Translations under genes and position numbers: made by a program
Assembly (NCBI GenBank): GCA_030762935.1
Contig: CM060895.1
Coordinates: 76,119,001 to 76,183,000, forward strand
Source: Hymenopus coronatus
Taxonomy: Eukaryota; Arthropoda; Insecta; Mantodea; Hymenopodidae
DNA length: 64,000 nt
Reading direction: 5' to 3'
Shown: positions 43,526-54,479 of the stretch, piece after piece
How the letters are laid out: the number at the start of each line of letters is the position of its first letter
Position numbering within the stretch: position 1 is the stretch's first letter
The notes under the pieces: generated by a model
Told to the model about the DNA's origin: nothing
Seen by the model: the letters and a program-made list of their open reading frames with translations, nothing else
Databases searched by the model: none

Positions 43526-44400
43526 CATGTTTTCCATTCACTTGGTTTTCTCTAAGTGTTCTACAAACAAACTTCTTAAATAATATTAATCTTTTTTCTA
43601 CTCCATGCTAATTGAGATAAGCATTAGTATAATGGTCTTATTACTTACAGTTCATTCGTATTCTTTTCAGCTAGGGCCTGTAGGGATATAGGTACATTCT
43701 TTCCCGCCATCTGCCACCTACTGGCCGAAAATGATACGAATGGATTATAGTTCCTTATACATAGAAGCAAATTAATGGAATACACTATACTAAAGCGGTA
43801 GTCAAATGTTTTAAAAGTTGTCGCTATACAATTGTTATTGAAATTGGCTTTTTATCATGGGCAGGAGTAAAGAAAAAGTATAATTATTTTTAAATTGAAA
43901 CCGATGACAGGAATATCTCCAAAGTGGTTAGCTCCGCAACAAAAATGTAAAAACAATAGTTGTTCGTTTTGCGGGGATCCAAATTTTGAGCAGTAAGTTT
44001 TTGTCTCTCTCTTACGCTTTACCAGTTATGCAAAAGTAATTTAGAATAAGGACTTTAGACGATATTTCAAGGAAATTCAAGGTACATTTTATTTGTTATG
44101 TAAATACCTTTAATATTCGGCATATTTAACAAAATTCCAAAAACAATTCCATGTAAAAATTACTTTAAGTTGGGGAATTTTCTGAAAGTCTTGTTGCATC
44201 TTTGAGAGATATTAAATATAAACACCAAGTTTGTTTTTGAGTTATCCCGTCCACAGGCGCAAACACGCACGCGCGCACACATACGCACACACCTTTTTGG
44301 ACAAAGAAGACCACAAAACATGTATTTCCAGTGAAATAACGGTATTGAGCTTCTTTGCTTCCTACGTACACTGTATACATGTGCTAGAAAAAGTAAAAAA
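43526..44400 (+). repeat. Family A copy, second subfamily, containing a mini-MITE
   Basis: ACATGTTTTCCATTCACTTG, TCCATGCTAATTGAGATAAG, interrupted at 43651-43744, then CTTATACATAGAAGCAAATT, CTCTCTTACGCTTTACCAGT, CATGTATTTCCAGTGAAATA and a hairpin CGTACACTGTATACATGTGC, ending GAAAAAGTAAAAA. Confidence 0.8.
43651..43744. mobile_element. ~94-bp mini-MITE nested in family A
   Basis: Left end TTCATTCGTATTCTTTTCAG; reverse complement of the right end TCCATTCGTATCATTTTCGG. The family A consensus reads continuously across the site (TTATTACTTA|GTTCCTTATA), so this is an insertion. Flanks TTACAG and TTATAG may be a 6-bp (or 8-bp TTAYAGTT) target duplication with one change. The interior has GCTAGGGCCTGTAGGG and CCACCTACTGGCC. 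It has no coding capacity. Confidence 0.7.
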
Positions 44401-44982
44401 TGTGTGTTAAACTTACATAACCATTTTTCCCTCCATTATTTATTAGCGAGTATAAAAACTGTGCTTGTTTAAGATAATTTTTATTCACCTCAAGCTTATC
44501 GAGATAAACCTATATTACACATTTCGTTATAGAAACAAGGGGAATTATCTCCCAAGTAGAGCAAATGGCATCTTTACAATGTTTCCATGAACGGATTTGA
44601 ATTTATAGTTCGAGAAATCGTCGCTGTGCGCCATGGTGACGAGGAATAAGCTCGTCGACACCAGATGGCATTGTAGGACGAAATCACGACTTGCAGTCGC
44701 GAAACGGCGAAAAAGCTTGCCCAGAAACCTTCTTCTTTCAAGGTATGGGGTTCTTATGTGCAAATAAACACGGGGCTACCGGCCATACTGCTCTTCCGAA
44801 GGAAGCCTTGATAGGTATTTTCAGAAAGGGAATAGCTGTGGTTAAAAGTTAAACGTTAAAGAATTGTATGTTATATATTACGAATATCTTGGAAGTGGTT
44901 GAGGCCACAAAGAAAGTCATTTGAAATAAAATGTTTTAAAGAGATTTTCATTTATTGAATAGTACGTGTCTGTATATCATTA
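44401..44982. other. Stretch with SINE-C scrap at 44770-44830
   Basis: GCTCTTCCGAAGGAAGCCTT and GATAGGTATTTTCAG near 44790 match the SINE-C 3' block. 44620-44670 matches 11885-11935 in reverse complement (GACGAGGAATAAGCTCGTCG region), so this stretch is partly repetitive. The 72-codon minus ORF at 44545-44763 is therefore not called a gene. Confidence 0.45.
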
Positions 44983-45375
44983 AGCACTTACCAGTTATAC
45001 AGGATTAATCATAATTCCAATAGAATGAGGAGGATCTTATAACCTCCGAATGTAGAATTTATTTCTAGGAAATCTAAGATGCGCATTTTCTTTGACATAA
45101 TTAACTTTAATATATGGTATTTTAATCAACATTTTGAGAAAGTCAAGCATTAATGGGGATGGGAAATTTTCTTGGAAATCATCTTACCGCATCTTTGGAA
45201 GACCACTAAACATAAACTTTTATTATTTTAGTTAGGCCGTTTAACACACTCGCACACTTACGGTTTTCAAAAGGAGACATTTTGGAATCAGAGGGGTCAA
45301 AAAGCATTTCTATGAAATTTCGGCATGAAAGTTTTAGGTCCAACTTTATTCACCTTGTATGCAGGAAAGATAATT
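44983..45375 (+). repeat. Family A copy, right half, strongly diverged
   Basis: AGCACTTACCAGTTATACAG, TATATGGTATTTTAATCAAC, CTTACCGCATCTTTGGAAGA and TTTCTATGAAATTTCGGCAT. One of the oldest-looking copies. Confidence 0.65.
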
Positions 45376-45444
45376 TAAAAATCTGAAATAATGTGAGTTA
45401 GTTGAGGAATTCTCAGGATTTGACTGTTACCAGACTTGGTGTTT

Positions 45445-45525
45445 TAGAGTCTATAGAATAACTGCATAGATATCGGAAGATCCGTGGTTTAAATTCCAGT
45501 TCTGGAAAATAATTTTTAAAAATAA
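45445..45525 (+). repeat. SINE-A fragment
   Basis: TATCGGAAGATCCGTGGTTT and AAATTCCAGTTCTGGAAAAT match the SINE-A B-box half. The A-box half is worn away. Confidence 0.5.
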
Positions 45526-45837
45526 TATTTACCATCCATCCTTGTCTAACACCCGTAGGTATGAAATAACAATATTTAGCATTTTCTTCCTCGCTACATG
45601 ACCACTTTTTGCTGACGATATACATATATAACCATTTTTAAAGGACACTGTTAGTTTTAAGAATATTTGCTTTCATACCCCATTGTCAATCTTTTAATAA
45701 TTTGTTTTATCAATCTAAAAAAAACAGAGTTTAACAGAAAAGCATAACTTACATTTCATTGAATCACCCGGTATATTGCGTTTATACAATAACATTTGTT
45801 AGCTAATTGGCTCCGTAAGGGGAACTCGAATAGCTAA

Positions 45838-45847
45838 TAATAATGAC

Positions 45848-45892
<45 letters not shown>

Positions 45893-45955
45893 TATAATAA
45901 TAGTAATAAAATAATAATAATAAAATAATAATAAAATTATTATTATTATTTCTTT
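45838..45955. repeat. (AAT)n / (ATT)n microsatellite
   Basis: About 115 bp of AAT triplets with interruptions, turning into ATT at 45935-45955, giving a small inverted AT hairpin. Confidence 0.9.
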
Positions 45956-45988
45956 ATTACCTAAATATTTGAGAGGCCTCTCTTTTTT

Positions 45989-46722
45989 TTACTTTTTACT
46001 ACTTAGTACTCAGCTTGAGAAGATATTGCACCCTACAAAAATATTCGATACAGAAATTTCACTGGAAATACACACTTTAGGGTCTTATTAATTCAATATT
46101 TTTTAGAATATGGTCATGCATATGTGTACCTGTGAACACGATAATTCAAAAACGAAAAGTCCGTTAAATATCACCTTTCAAGGATGCCACACCGTTTTCA
46201 AGAAATCCCCCCCCCCACAAGAAAACTACACTTTCCAAAAGTTTTATTTTCTCAAAAATGGCTACAGCGAATTTGATTAAAATGCTGTATATTAAAGATA
46301 CGTAATGATATGAAATGTATATTACAAATTTTCTGTGAAAAGTCCTCTTTATTTCGAGTGACTTTTGCATAGCTGGTAAACCATAAGAAATAGACAAAAA
46401 TATAGAGCTCCTTTAAATATACAGTTAATGTCATACAGCTTCTTATAGAGTGAACCATTTCAAGAGATATTCCTTGTTATTATCTAAAATAGTTCAACTT
46501 TTTTGAGCAGGAAGCTGTCAAATCCTGGTCATACAAAGAGAACAAAATTCAATCACATAGTAATCAGCTTTAGTCTTTCTACTTACAAGGAAGCAAGTAA
46601 TAAGCCCATTTCTGCTAATGTTTAGCTGGTTTAGTATGCATTAGATAGAAGAATAGGCAACTTAGCAATATTTTTTTACGGAGATGTAGGGAAAGTCTTG
46701 TGAATGGAACACATCAGATTTT
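45989..46722 (-). repeat. Family A copy with deletions
   Basis: TTTTTACTACTTAGTACTCA, CGATACAGAAATTTCACTGG, CAAGGATGCCACACCGTTTT, a C-run (46206-46215), GGTAAACCATAAGAAATAGA and CTACTTACAAGGAAGCAAGT, ending CTTGTGAATGGAACACATCA. Confidence 0.8.
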
Positions 46723-48300
46723 TATGTATGAAAAAGTTATTTCATATATTCACAAAATCCATGATGGGATGACTTAAGGTTTGTGAATATTAGTAAAACA
46801 TGCGAATTTATTTCATTAACAACGTCATCTAAATTGAAATGAGTGAAATAGCGCTCAAATGATAAACGACAAAATGTAAGAGCTATTTTTTTTTTTAAAC
46901 TTTTACTGCAAATATACCTAAAAATATACGGTCGCTGTGGTTAGCAGAAAGCGCTTTTTTGTGGCGGGAAAGAAACGAGGCAGCATTTTTATTTACGACT
47001 AAAAGAGCCTTTAAATTAAAATGAAAAATTGTTGCCGGCACATAATTCACAACGCGCGCGGCGGGCGAGCAGTGTATGGTGGTACTGTTTGTGTTTCATA
47101 TGGGAAGAAAGGACGCCCCCCTCCCCCCTCTCCAGTTTCCTGCTTCAAGATGCTCCAACGTGTTTTATCTCGTCAGCATCTCAAGTATCTTCATTCCGGT
47201 GGAACATAACTTCACCAGCATCGCGCATGCGCAATCGATTTATTCTTCCGCTGAGGAATAAACTTGAAGTATACACATACTCTTCCTGCAAAGAATAAAG
47301 GGAAGATTACTTCTTCCCAACATGGTTTAGGACATAGGCTGTTCAGGCTTACTTGCTCCATTTTTATCTGCAAAAGTTTGAAAATAGTGGAGTGCCAAAA
47401 CAATGAAGGAAGGGTGTGGGGAAGAGAGAAGTTTTATTAGGTCACACAAGCTATACTGCAGCTACTTTTAAGAAAAATTGCAGATTATGTGAGTAAATGA
47501 ACGATCAGCTGATCAGCATTGTAATAACAACATTAAATAATTTATCTTTACACTGTCAAACAACGATTTTTCGAGAATGAATGCCTCTCATTCGCTAAAT
47601 GACCATAAAACTTCATTTATAATTGGAGAGAACAGACATAGTATCGTTTGAGGGATTGCAAGTTAACAGTGCAACGGCGATTGCTGACGTTAGAGATACA
47701 CGCTACTCTTAGTGTCCGCTCACGACTAGTGAGTCAACGCAACTTAGCTACTCCTATGTTTTCCTTTTTTCCGACAGTGTGCCCAATTACTTACAATAAT
47801 TGGGGTGTAGGTCGAGATACAATATCATTGTTGGGATTAGAACTACATTATCTTCCAGACCACATCCAGTTGTTGTACCACTAAGCTAGCATGGTGATAT
47901 GCTGACTATGGCATTAAATTTTTCAACTTATTCTTAGTATGCTACATTAAAATATTTCGTTAGTGTAATCATCCTCAGTAAAAAGGAGATATTTTAGCTA
48001 GATATATAATATTATATTTGGACTTGGCTACCTTAACTTGGTTATATTATATAGTTCTAATAAATATCGCGTTCTGAACATATTATTTGTTAACATATAT
48101 ATATATATATATATAGAATTCATTTTCTATATTAGTAGTCACTAAGGGTGGGGCTGAAAGCTGGAGCCACGGATGAGAAGAACTTTCGTTTCTTGTCCGA
48201 TCTTAAAGCCACATGGGCTATTTCAAAATGTACTAACCCCTCAACTCCTATTCGCCCCTCAACATCACGAAAGTGCATACAAAAAGCTCATTACCACTGC
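46723..48300. other. Family-A-free stretch, no recognised gene
   Basis: 47020-47300 is GC-rich, with CACAACGCGCGCGGCGGGCG and the palindromic NRF1-like word TCGCGCATGCGCAATC at about 47221-47236. That could mark a promoter, but no convincing first exon is seen on either strand (ORFs of 60-90 codons overlap each other). (TA)n lies at 48097-48114. Confidence 0.35.
47828..47895 (-). repeat. tRNA-like SINE head
   Basis: On the minus strand: CATGCTAGCTTAGTGGTACA (A-box-like) then GATAATGTAGTTCTAATCCC (B-box-like). Spacing suits a tRNA-derived head; the body is not tRNA-like enough for a gene. Confidence 0.45.
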
Positions 48301-48756
48301 CAGTGTTTCAAAGCGACACCAAACGAAGATGTGGACCTTGTTGGTCATACCGTACGTAATACGTGAATATAATTTTCAGCTCTAAATTCGGCACATACAA
48401 AAACTGCCATAAAATCACCAGGGGTTAGGCAGTCGTACATAACCAAATGGCACGTGCATGGCCCACTTCAAGAGAGATGCCAGTTGGTAGCGAAGGTTCC
48501 AATCGCGTGGTGTAGGTGTGGTTTGATAGACAAGCCGGCGCGGCACAGGTCACCTTAGAATGGAAAACGTAGCATGTGGGTGTGGCGTATGACAACCGTT
48601 GTTCCTTCGCTGCCTAATCCCAAATATGTGAGATTTTTAAACACACATAAAACTTTAAATAGGAGAGTTTGAAAGCTGCGACATCGAGTTTCGGACAAGT
48701 CAGAGTGTAAGCTAATAGACTGCTATCTTCTTTTGGTGTCGTTTTGAAATGGCCTG
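48301..48756 (+). mobile_element. TA-flanked MITE, copy 1 (~456 bp)
   Basis: Starts CAGTGTTTCAAAGCGACACC then AAACGAAGAT. It ends with the inverted version TTTTGGTGTCGTTTTGAAAT, GGCCTG and TATA. The terminal inverted repeat (CAGGGTGTCTCAAAACGACA in the better copy) and TA flank resemble non-autonomous Tc1/mariner (IS630-type) elements. The second copy lies at 55381-55833 in reverse orientation. It includes AAACTGCCATAAAATCACCA and GGTCACCTTAGAATGGAAAA. No coding region. Confidence 0.8.
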
Positions 48757-49408
48757 TATAACGCGGTCGCCCAAAAGAGGAAATTTTGCCAAACTGATTC
48801 AGTCCCGGTAGTATGAGAAAATAGAAAAATATATCAAAGGTGCAAACAATCTTATACGAGTTACATAAAAAGAGAAGTCTGTTAAAATAGGAGTACTGTA
48901 GTTCATATAGATGAATCCCAACCCCCGACTTTATTCGTAAAATAGTAAATAAATAAATAAATAAAAATAACTTCTGTTCCCGATTCTCTCACAACAAATT
49001 AAATCCTGCTGTTCTCGTAACAGTCAAAAGTTATGTAAAACATCATTTGGACATCCCTGCTAAGCGGTGTCTGTATTTTTAGACAGTCTAACTACAACCA
49101 TATAACGCGAGCTGTATTCCGGATAAACAAAACGGAGCAGTCGTTTTTCCGAACAGCCTGTCTCGGAGTATGTGCCGCATGGAATATATCCATCGTCGAG
49201 CGCTTCAAGGGGGCAGAGGAGAGTATGGAGCTAACCCTCAGCTGTTAGTGACAAGATGGGGTCGTTGTTAGGGGACCCAGTGTATTTATCTCCTGAATGT
49301 TTTTCGTAAACGGCTGCCTAAAAACTTAACATGTGAATTAATTCCATTTTTTTTCCTTGTTTCAAGGCTACCAAACGTTTTTTGCATTTATACATTTCTA
49401 TCCGTATG
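48757..49408. other. Gene-free stretch before the minisatellite
   Basis: Nothing recognised apart from a TAAA run near 48950. The last 50 bp (AAACGTTTTTTGCATTTATA) resemble the sequence after the minisatellite (CGACGTTTTTTTTTTTACAC), which may be coincidental. Confidence 0.35.
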
Positions 49409-51482
49409 AGATTAAGACCTAATCATAGTGGAAACTTTGTAGATATTACAAGAAAGTTGAGGACCTTCAAGACAACATTAAGTTCTGATCATAGTAGCAA
49501 CTTTGTAGATATTACAAGAAAGTTGAGGACCTTCAAGACAACATTAAGTTCTGATCATAGTAGCAACTTTGTAGGTATTACAAGAAAGTTGAGGACCTTC
49601 AAGACAACATTAAGTTCTGATCATAGTAGCAACTTTGTAGATATTACAAGAAAGTTGAGGACTTTCAAGACAACATTAAGTTCTGATAATAGTAGCAACT
49701 TTGTAGATATTACAAGAAAGTTGAGGACTTTCAAGACAACATTAAATCTTGATCATAGTAGCAACATTGTAGGTATTACAAGAAAGTTGAGCACTTTCAA
49801 GGCAACATTAAGTTCTGATCATAGTAGTAACTTTGTAGGTATTACAAGAAAGTTGAGGACTTTCAAGACAACATTAAGTTCTGATCATAGTAGCAACTTG
49901 TTAGGTATTACGAGAAAGTTGAGAACTTTCAAGGCAACATTAAGTTCTGATCATAGTAGCAACTTTGTAGGTATTACAAGAAAGTTGAGAACTTTCAAGA
50001 CAACATTAAGTTCTGTTCATAGTAGCAACTTTGTAGATATTACAAGAAAGTTGAGGACTTTCAAGGCAACATTAAGTTCTGATCATAGTAGCAACTTTGT
50101 AGATATTACAAGAAGTTGAGTACTTTCAAGACAAAATTAAGTTCTGATCATAATAACAACTTTGTAAGTATTACAAGAAAGTTGAGCACTTTCAAGACAA
50201 CATTAAGTTCTGATCATAGTAGCAACTTTGTAGGTATTACAAGAAAGTTGAGCACTTTCAAGGCAACATTAAGTTCTGATCATAGTAGCAACTTTGTAGG
50301 TATTACAAGAAAGTTGAGCACTTTCAAGACAACATTAAGTCTTGATCATAGTAGCAACTTTGTAGATATTACAAGAAAGTTGAGCACTTTCAAGGCAACA
50401 TTAAGTTCTGATCATAGTAGCAACATTGTAGGCATTACAAGAAAGTTGAGCACTTTCAAGGCAACATTAAGTTCTGATCATAGTAGTAACTTTGTAGGTA
50501 TTACAAGAAAGTTGAGGACTTTCAAGACAACATTAAGTTCTGATCATAGTAGCAACTTGTTAGGTATTACAAGAAAGTTGAGAACTTTCAAGGCAACATT
50601 AAGTTGTGATCATAGTAGCAACTTTGTAGGTATTACAAGAAAGTTGAGAACTTTCAAGACAACATTAAGTTCTGTTCATAGTAGCAACTTTGTAGATTTT
50701 ACAAGAAAGTTGAGGACTTTCAATGCAACATTAAGTTCTGATCATAGTAGCAACTTTGTAGATATTACAAGAAGTTGAGTACTTTCAAGACAAAATTAAG
50801 TTCTGATCATAATAACAACTTTGTAAGTATTACAAGAAAGTTGAGCACTTTCAAGACAACATTAAGTTCTGATCATAGTAGCAACTTTGTAGGTATTACA
50901 AGAAAGTTGAGCACTTTCAAGGCAACATTAAGTTCTGATCATAGTAGCAACTTTATAGGTATTACAAGAAAGTTGAGCACTTTCAAGACAACATTAAGTC
51001 TTGATCATAGTAGCAACTTTGTAGGTATTACAAGAAAGTTGAGCACTTTCAAGGCAACATTAAGTTCTGATCATAGTAGCAACTTTGTAGATATTACAAG
51101 AAAGTTGAGCACTTTCAAGGCAACATTAAGTTCTGATCATAGTAGCAACTTTGTAGGTATTACAAGAAAGTTGAGCACTTTCAAGGCAACATTAAGTTCT
51201 GATCATAGTAGCAACTTTGTAGGTATTACAAGAAAGTTGAGCACTTTCAAGGCAACATTAAGTTCTGATCATAGTAGCAACTTTGTAGGTATTACAAGAA
51301 AGTTGAGCACTTTCAAGGCAACATTAAGTTCTGATCATAGTAGCAACTTTGTAGGTATTACAAGAAAGTTGAGCACTTTCAAGGCAATATTAAGTTGTGA
51401 TCACAGAATCAACTTTGTGGGTATTACAAGAAAGTTGAGCACTTTCAAAGAAATATTAATTCCTGACCATAGTGGAAACTTT
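49409..51482 (+). repeat. 66-bp minisatellite, 31 units, with 659-bp higher-order repeat
   Basis: The unit is GTAGATATTACAAGAAAGTT, then GAGGACTTTCAAGACAACAT, TAAGTTCTGATCATAGTAGC and AACTTT. From 49439 to 51482 there are 2044 bp, which equals 31 x 66 minus two single-base deletions; a 30-bp half unit precedes them. In one frame each unit encodes 22 residues (VDITRKLRTFKTTLSSDHSS then NF) without stops, opening from an ATG at 49406. Both frameshifts (near 50110 and 50770) are the same deletion, GAAAGTTGAG to GAAGTTGAG, in units exactly 659 bp apart, so a ten-unit block was copied after the deletion. The last ~8 units are almost uniform. Most differences change the amino acid (GAT/GGT, AGG/AGC, ACA/GCA), which argues for a non-coding satellite. 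The outermost units at both ends share GTGGAAACTTT. Confidence 0.95.
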
Positions 51483-51509
51483 GTTTTACTAAAAACCTGA
51501 TTCGACGTT

Positions 51510-51695
51510 TTTTTTTTTACACACATTTTGGCCTTCAGGCTGATCTAATTGGCTATCAGGGGAAGAGAAGAGAATGACTTAGAACATAGACACAGAAACG
51601 TACATTTTCAAGGGGGACTCAAACCCGCGATCCCCTGCGCCACGATACACCAAAACTGACACTTCATGATGACCGGCCAACACATATTAACTCCT
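51510..51695 (-). repeat. SINE related to the 19.7 kb copy
   Basis: TTTTTTTTTTTACACACATT, GGCTGATCTAATTGGCTATC, then CAAGGGGGACTCAAACCCGC and GATCCCCTGCGCCACGATAC, almost the same B-box complement and tRNA-like end as 20100-20140 (GGCGGGACTCAAACCTACGA). Probably SINE-C group, minus orientation. Confidence 0.55.
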
Positions 51696-52796
51696 GCTTA
51701 TTTCAGGAGTGTGTTTGTGTGTGTTTGTCTTTTATTTTTTACCCCCCCCCCTTATTTTGCGCTTCTCGCTTCACCACGTGACTGATACTTCGTTTGTCAT
51801 TAGTCACTTCATATATTTCTCTTTAAGTAAAAGTCTGCCTACGTGAGTGGGAGTATTGAACTCTTGTCTCTTTATATCTAATTTTCAGTAACAATAAATG
51901 TTCCCGTTTTTATCGACCTTCCTATTATTCAATCACTCTTAGGTTGATCCGCGCCACAACGGACTGACGTGCTCAGTGTACCGTAGTACAGCACAGTAAT
52001 AATGCGCGTTAGAAAGTAATCCCGTGCTAATAACCTAAATTTCAGAGTGAATTTATTCTTAATGGTATAATATTGTATTCAAATACCTACTTTATGCCGT
52101 TAAAGAGAGATACAAATCACAACATGCAGTTCCTATCAGTCAACTGATACCCGAAATATTGTTTACAGCGGTTGCTGTTGATTGCTATTTAGTATCATGA
52201 AGATCGCCGTGAATTTGCTCTTGCATCTTCGAGTTACGTATCGCATACGACTGAAAACTATAGACTAGTGGTGAAAAAACAATATTATTGAATGCTTATT
52301 ATAACTTTTGTGAAAAAATATCGTTTATTTACCGTAAAAGAAGTGGTGAAATTAACTTCTGAATCAACCAGTATTTCGGCTAAAAATATAAACTGTGCAC
52401 GTAAAGAAAAAGTTGAAACAAGAAGAATGTTTATACCAGAGGGGGGGGGGGGATCATGAGAAATTCGGGGTGCAAGAAAATGTGACGATTTTGTGAAGAA
52501 TGCAATTCTGTATTATTACTTTTTTCTATTTTAATAGATGAACAGCCAACAGTTGATAACTAAGCAAGTTAAGTGATGGAGATTTCCCAAAATCAGAAGA
52601 TGCACATTCAAAAAATAATTGTGTGAAACTAGGTTTGAGTTTGTCAAAAGAGGCCGAAAAAGTATTATAATTAATAAAGGTTTTCGCGTGTTCATTTTAG
52701 AATGGTTATATTTATTTTGTTTTCATTATCAATATTATCACATTTAACCAATAACAGAATGCTGTGACTACGTCCTGCAGCCGTTAGGACCGAACG
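51696..52796. other. Gene-free stretch with C- and G-runs
   Basis: A ten-base C-run near 51741 and a 12-base G-run at 52441-52452, otherwise AT-rich DNA with no supported feature. Confidence 0.4.
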
Positions 52797-53241
52797 TGTA
52801 TATATGTCATTGTTGGTTGTTGGCATTCATTGTTACATGCGCGTTAGTGTGTTCCTGTGGCAAGTTCTTGTGACATCGCAGATGTGATTATTATACCTGT
52901 GCGAGAGGACACGTGTTCTTTCGTAAGATTCTTGACGTCGAAGCCTCGCATTGTTAACCTGAGTGAGTTCGTATACACCGACGGTACACTACACATGCGC
53001 CGGCTTCTGAAAATGTCCGATCACGTGATCAACAGATATAAAATGGGGCAACGAAGCTCTGTTTGGGTGCAGTTTTGACTGAGAATGCATCGTGCGCAAC
53101 AACTGAGTTTGACATAGCGAGCTATAGCGTCGCAGTAAACTTTGGAAATAAATATACGGCAAAATTGCTACCAAAGACAAGTTATTTTTGAGGAGATTAT
53201 GGAAAAATAAAGAGTTGTTGGAGAAAAATGAGTTTTGTTAC
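52797..53241 (+). repeat. LTR-like dispersed repeat, copy 2 (~445 bp)
   Basis: Matches 40904-41341: GATGTGATTATTATACCTGT, CCTCGCATTGTTAACCTGAG, GATCACGTGATCAACAGATA and AGAGTTGTTGGAGAAAAA. Proposed ends TGTATA and GTTACA. A clear TATA box (GATATAAAATGGGG) is followed about 34 bp later by TGCAGTTTTG, at the same position as the TATA/initiator pair in copy 1. AATAAA is present downstream (GGAAATAAATAT). No gag/pol beside it. Confidence 0.55.
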
Positions 53242-53684
53242 AATTTGATAATCACCGTCTAAGATGTCGGAATAAGGGTTCAATTCATTTTATATTACAT
53301 GTCGTGGGTACTCGCCACGTGGCCCTGAAAATACTTTCTTACATTCCTGTGCTTCCAAACATTTCTTGTCTTTGCGAAGGCTATTTATTTTATATCTATC
53401 CATAACATTATAATTTTTAACAATACTCTTATTATTGCGACCATTATAAAATCCATTATTACGCATAACGTACGATGTCGATATATATAATATCCACGAT
53501 TATATTTGAAATCGCCTTGGTGGCTGCATTAAATCATACAATTTACTGAATGTGTGGAATATCTCAAGCGATAAGAGCATCGGCAAAGTGAGGCCAATTT
53601 GTTCTAAATAATACGTTTTTATTACTGAAGGCAAGCTTTGCTTAACATAGTCTATTATTAATTTATTTTTAGTGGCATCACTAG
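53242..53684. other. Gene-free stretch
   Basis: AT-rich; no supported feature. Confidence 0.4.
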
Positions 53685-54455
53685 TTATAAGAAACAGGAT
53701 GCTACCAGTATTAATAGTAGACGGACGAGTTGTAAATGACAGACACTAATTCTGAACTGTTTAGGTTCTTTTAAAAAGATTGGACAAGTTCATAGAAGTG
53801 AAGCATTCATTTTGGATTATTTATAGATACAAGAAATAGGATTAACTACCAGTGTTCCGTGAACATCGAATGAGCGTAAATGTGTGCCAGATAATAAAAT
53901 TGTGAACAACTTACACCTAAGTTCCTTTAAAACAATGGTCAAGTTCGCAGTTCACAGATTGAAGCTTCGTTTTTTTATTATTTATAATTACAAGAAACAG
54001 GAATAGTTACCAATGCTTAGTGAAAACGGAATGAGTTGTAAATGACTCATTAGACAGTTCTGAACTGCTTAAACTTGGGTTCATTTAAAAGGATGGCCAA
54101 GTTCGCAGTTCATAGAAATGAAGCATTCGTTTTGAATTATTTGTGGTTATAAGCAGTAGCATTAGCTACCTGTGCTTAGTGAAGAAAGAATAAGTTGTAA
54201 ATATTAGTGGGACAATAATTTGTGAACTGCTTAAACTTAGGTTCATTTAAAATAGTGGACAAGTTCGCAGTTCATAGATGTGAAGCGTTCCTTTTGGGTT
54301 ATTTATAATTATAAGAAACAGTATTATTTGTAAGTGCTCAGTGAAGACCTAATGATTGTAGATTTTAGTGTAACAAAAGTGAACTGCTTAAACTAAGGTT
54401 CACTTAAAGGTGAACAAGTTCGCCATACAAGTGAAGCGTTCGTTTTGGATTATTT
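53685..54455 (+). repeat. ~158-bp tandem repeat, about five units
   Basis: GAACTGCTTAAACTTAGGTT, CATTTAAAA, GGACAAGTTCGCAGTTCATA, GAAGCATTCGTTTTGGATTA, TTTATAATTATAAGAAACAG, TGCTTAGTGAAGA and TGAGTTGTAAATGA recur in this order beginning near 53747, 53907, 54061, 54220 and 54380. A partial unit comes before and a truncated unit at the end. Units are perhaps 75-85 percent alike, so older than the 66-bp array. No frame stays open through it. Confidence 0.85.
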
Positions 54456-54479
54456 ACTCACGGACATCGGTACCATAAA

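Noticed and set aside
49409..51482. CRISPR array
   Set aside because: Units abut with no variable spacers, and the genome is eukaryotic.
49382..51500. Three consecutive long ORFs (245, 220 and 241 codons) as a repetitive protein gene
   Set aside because: They are one minisatellite whose 66-bp unit lacks a stop in one frame. Two frameshifts split it and most unit differences change amino acids, so coding constraint is not evident.
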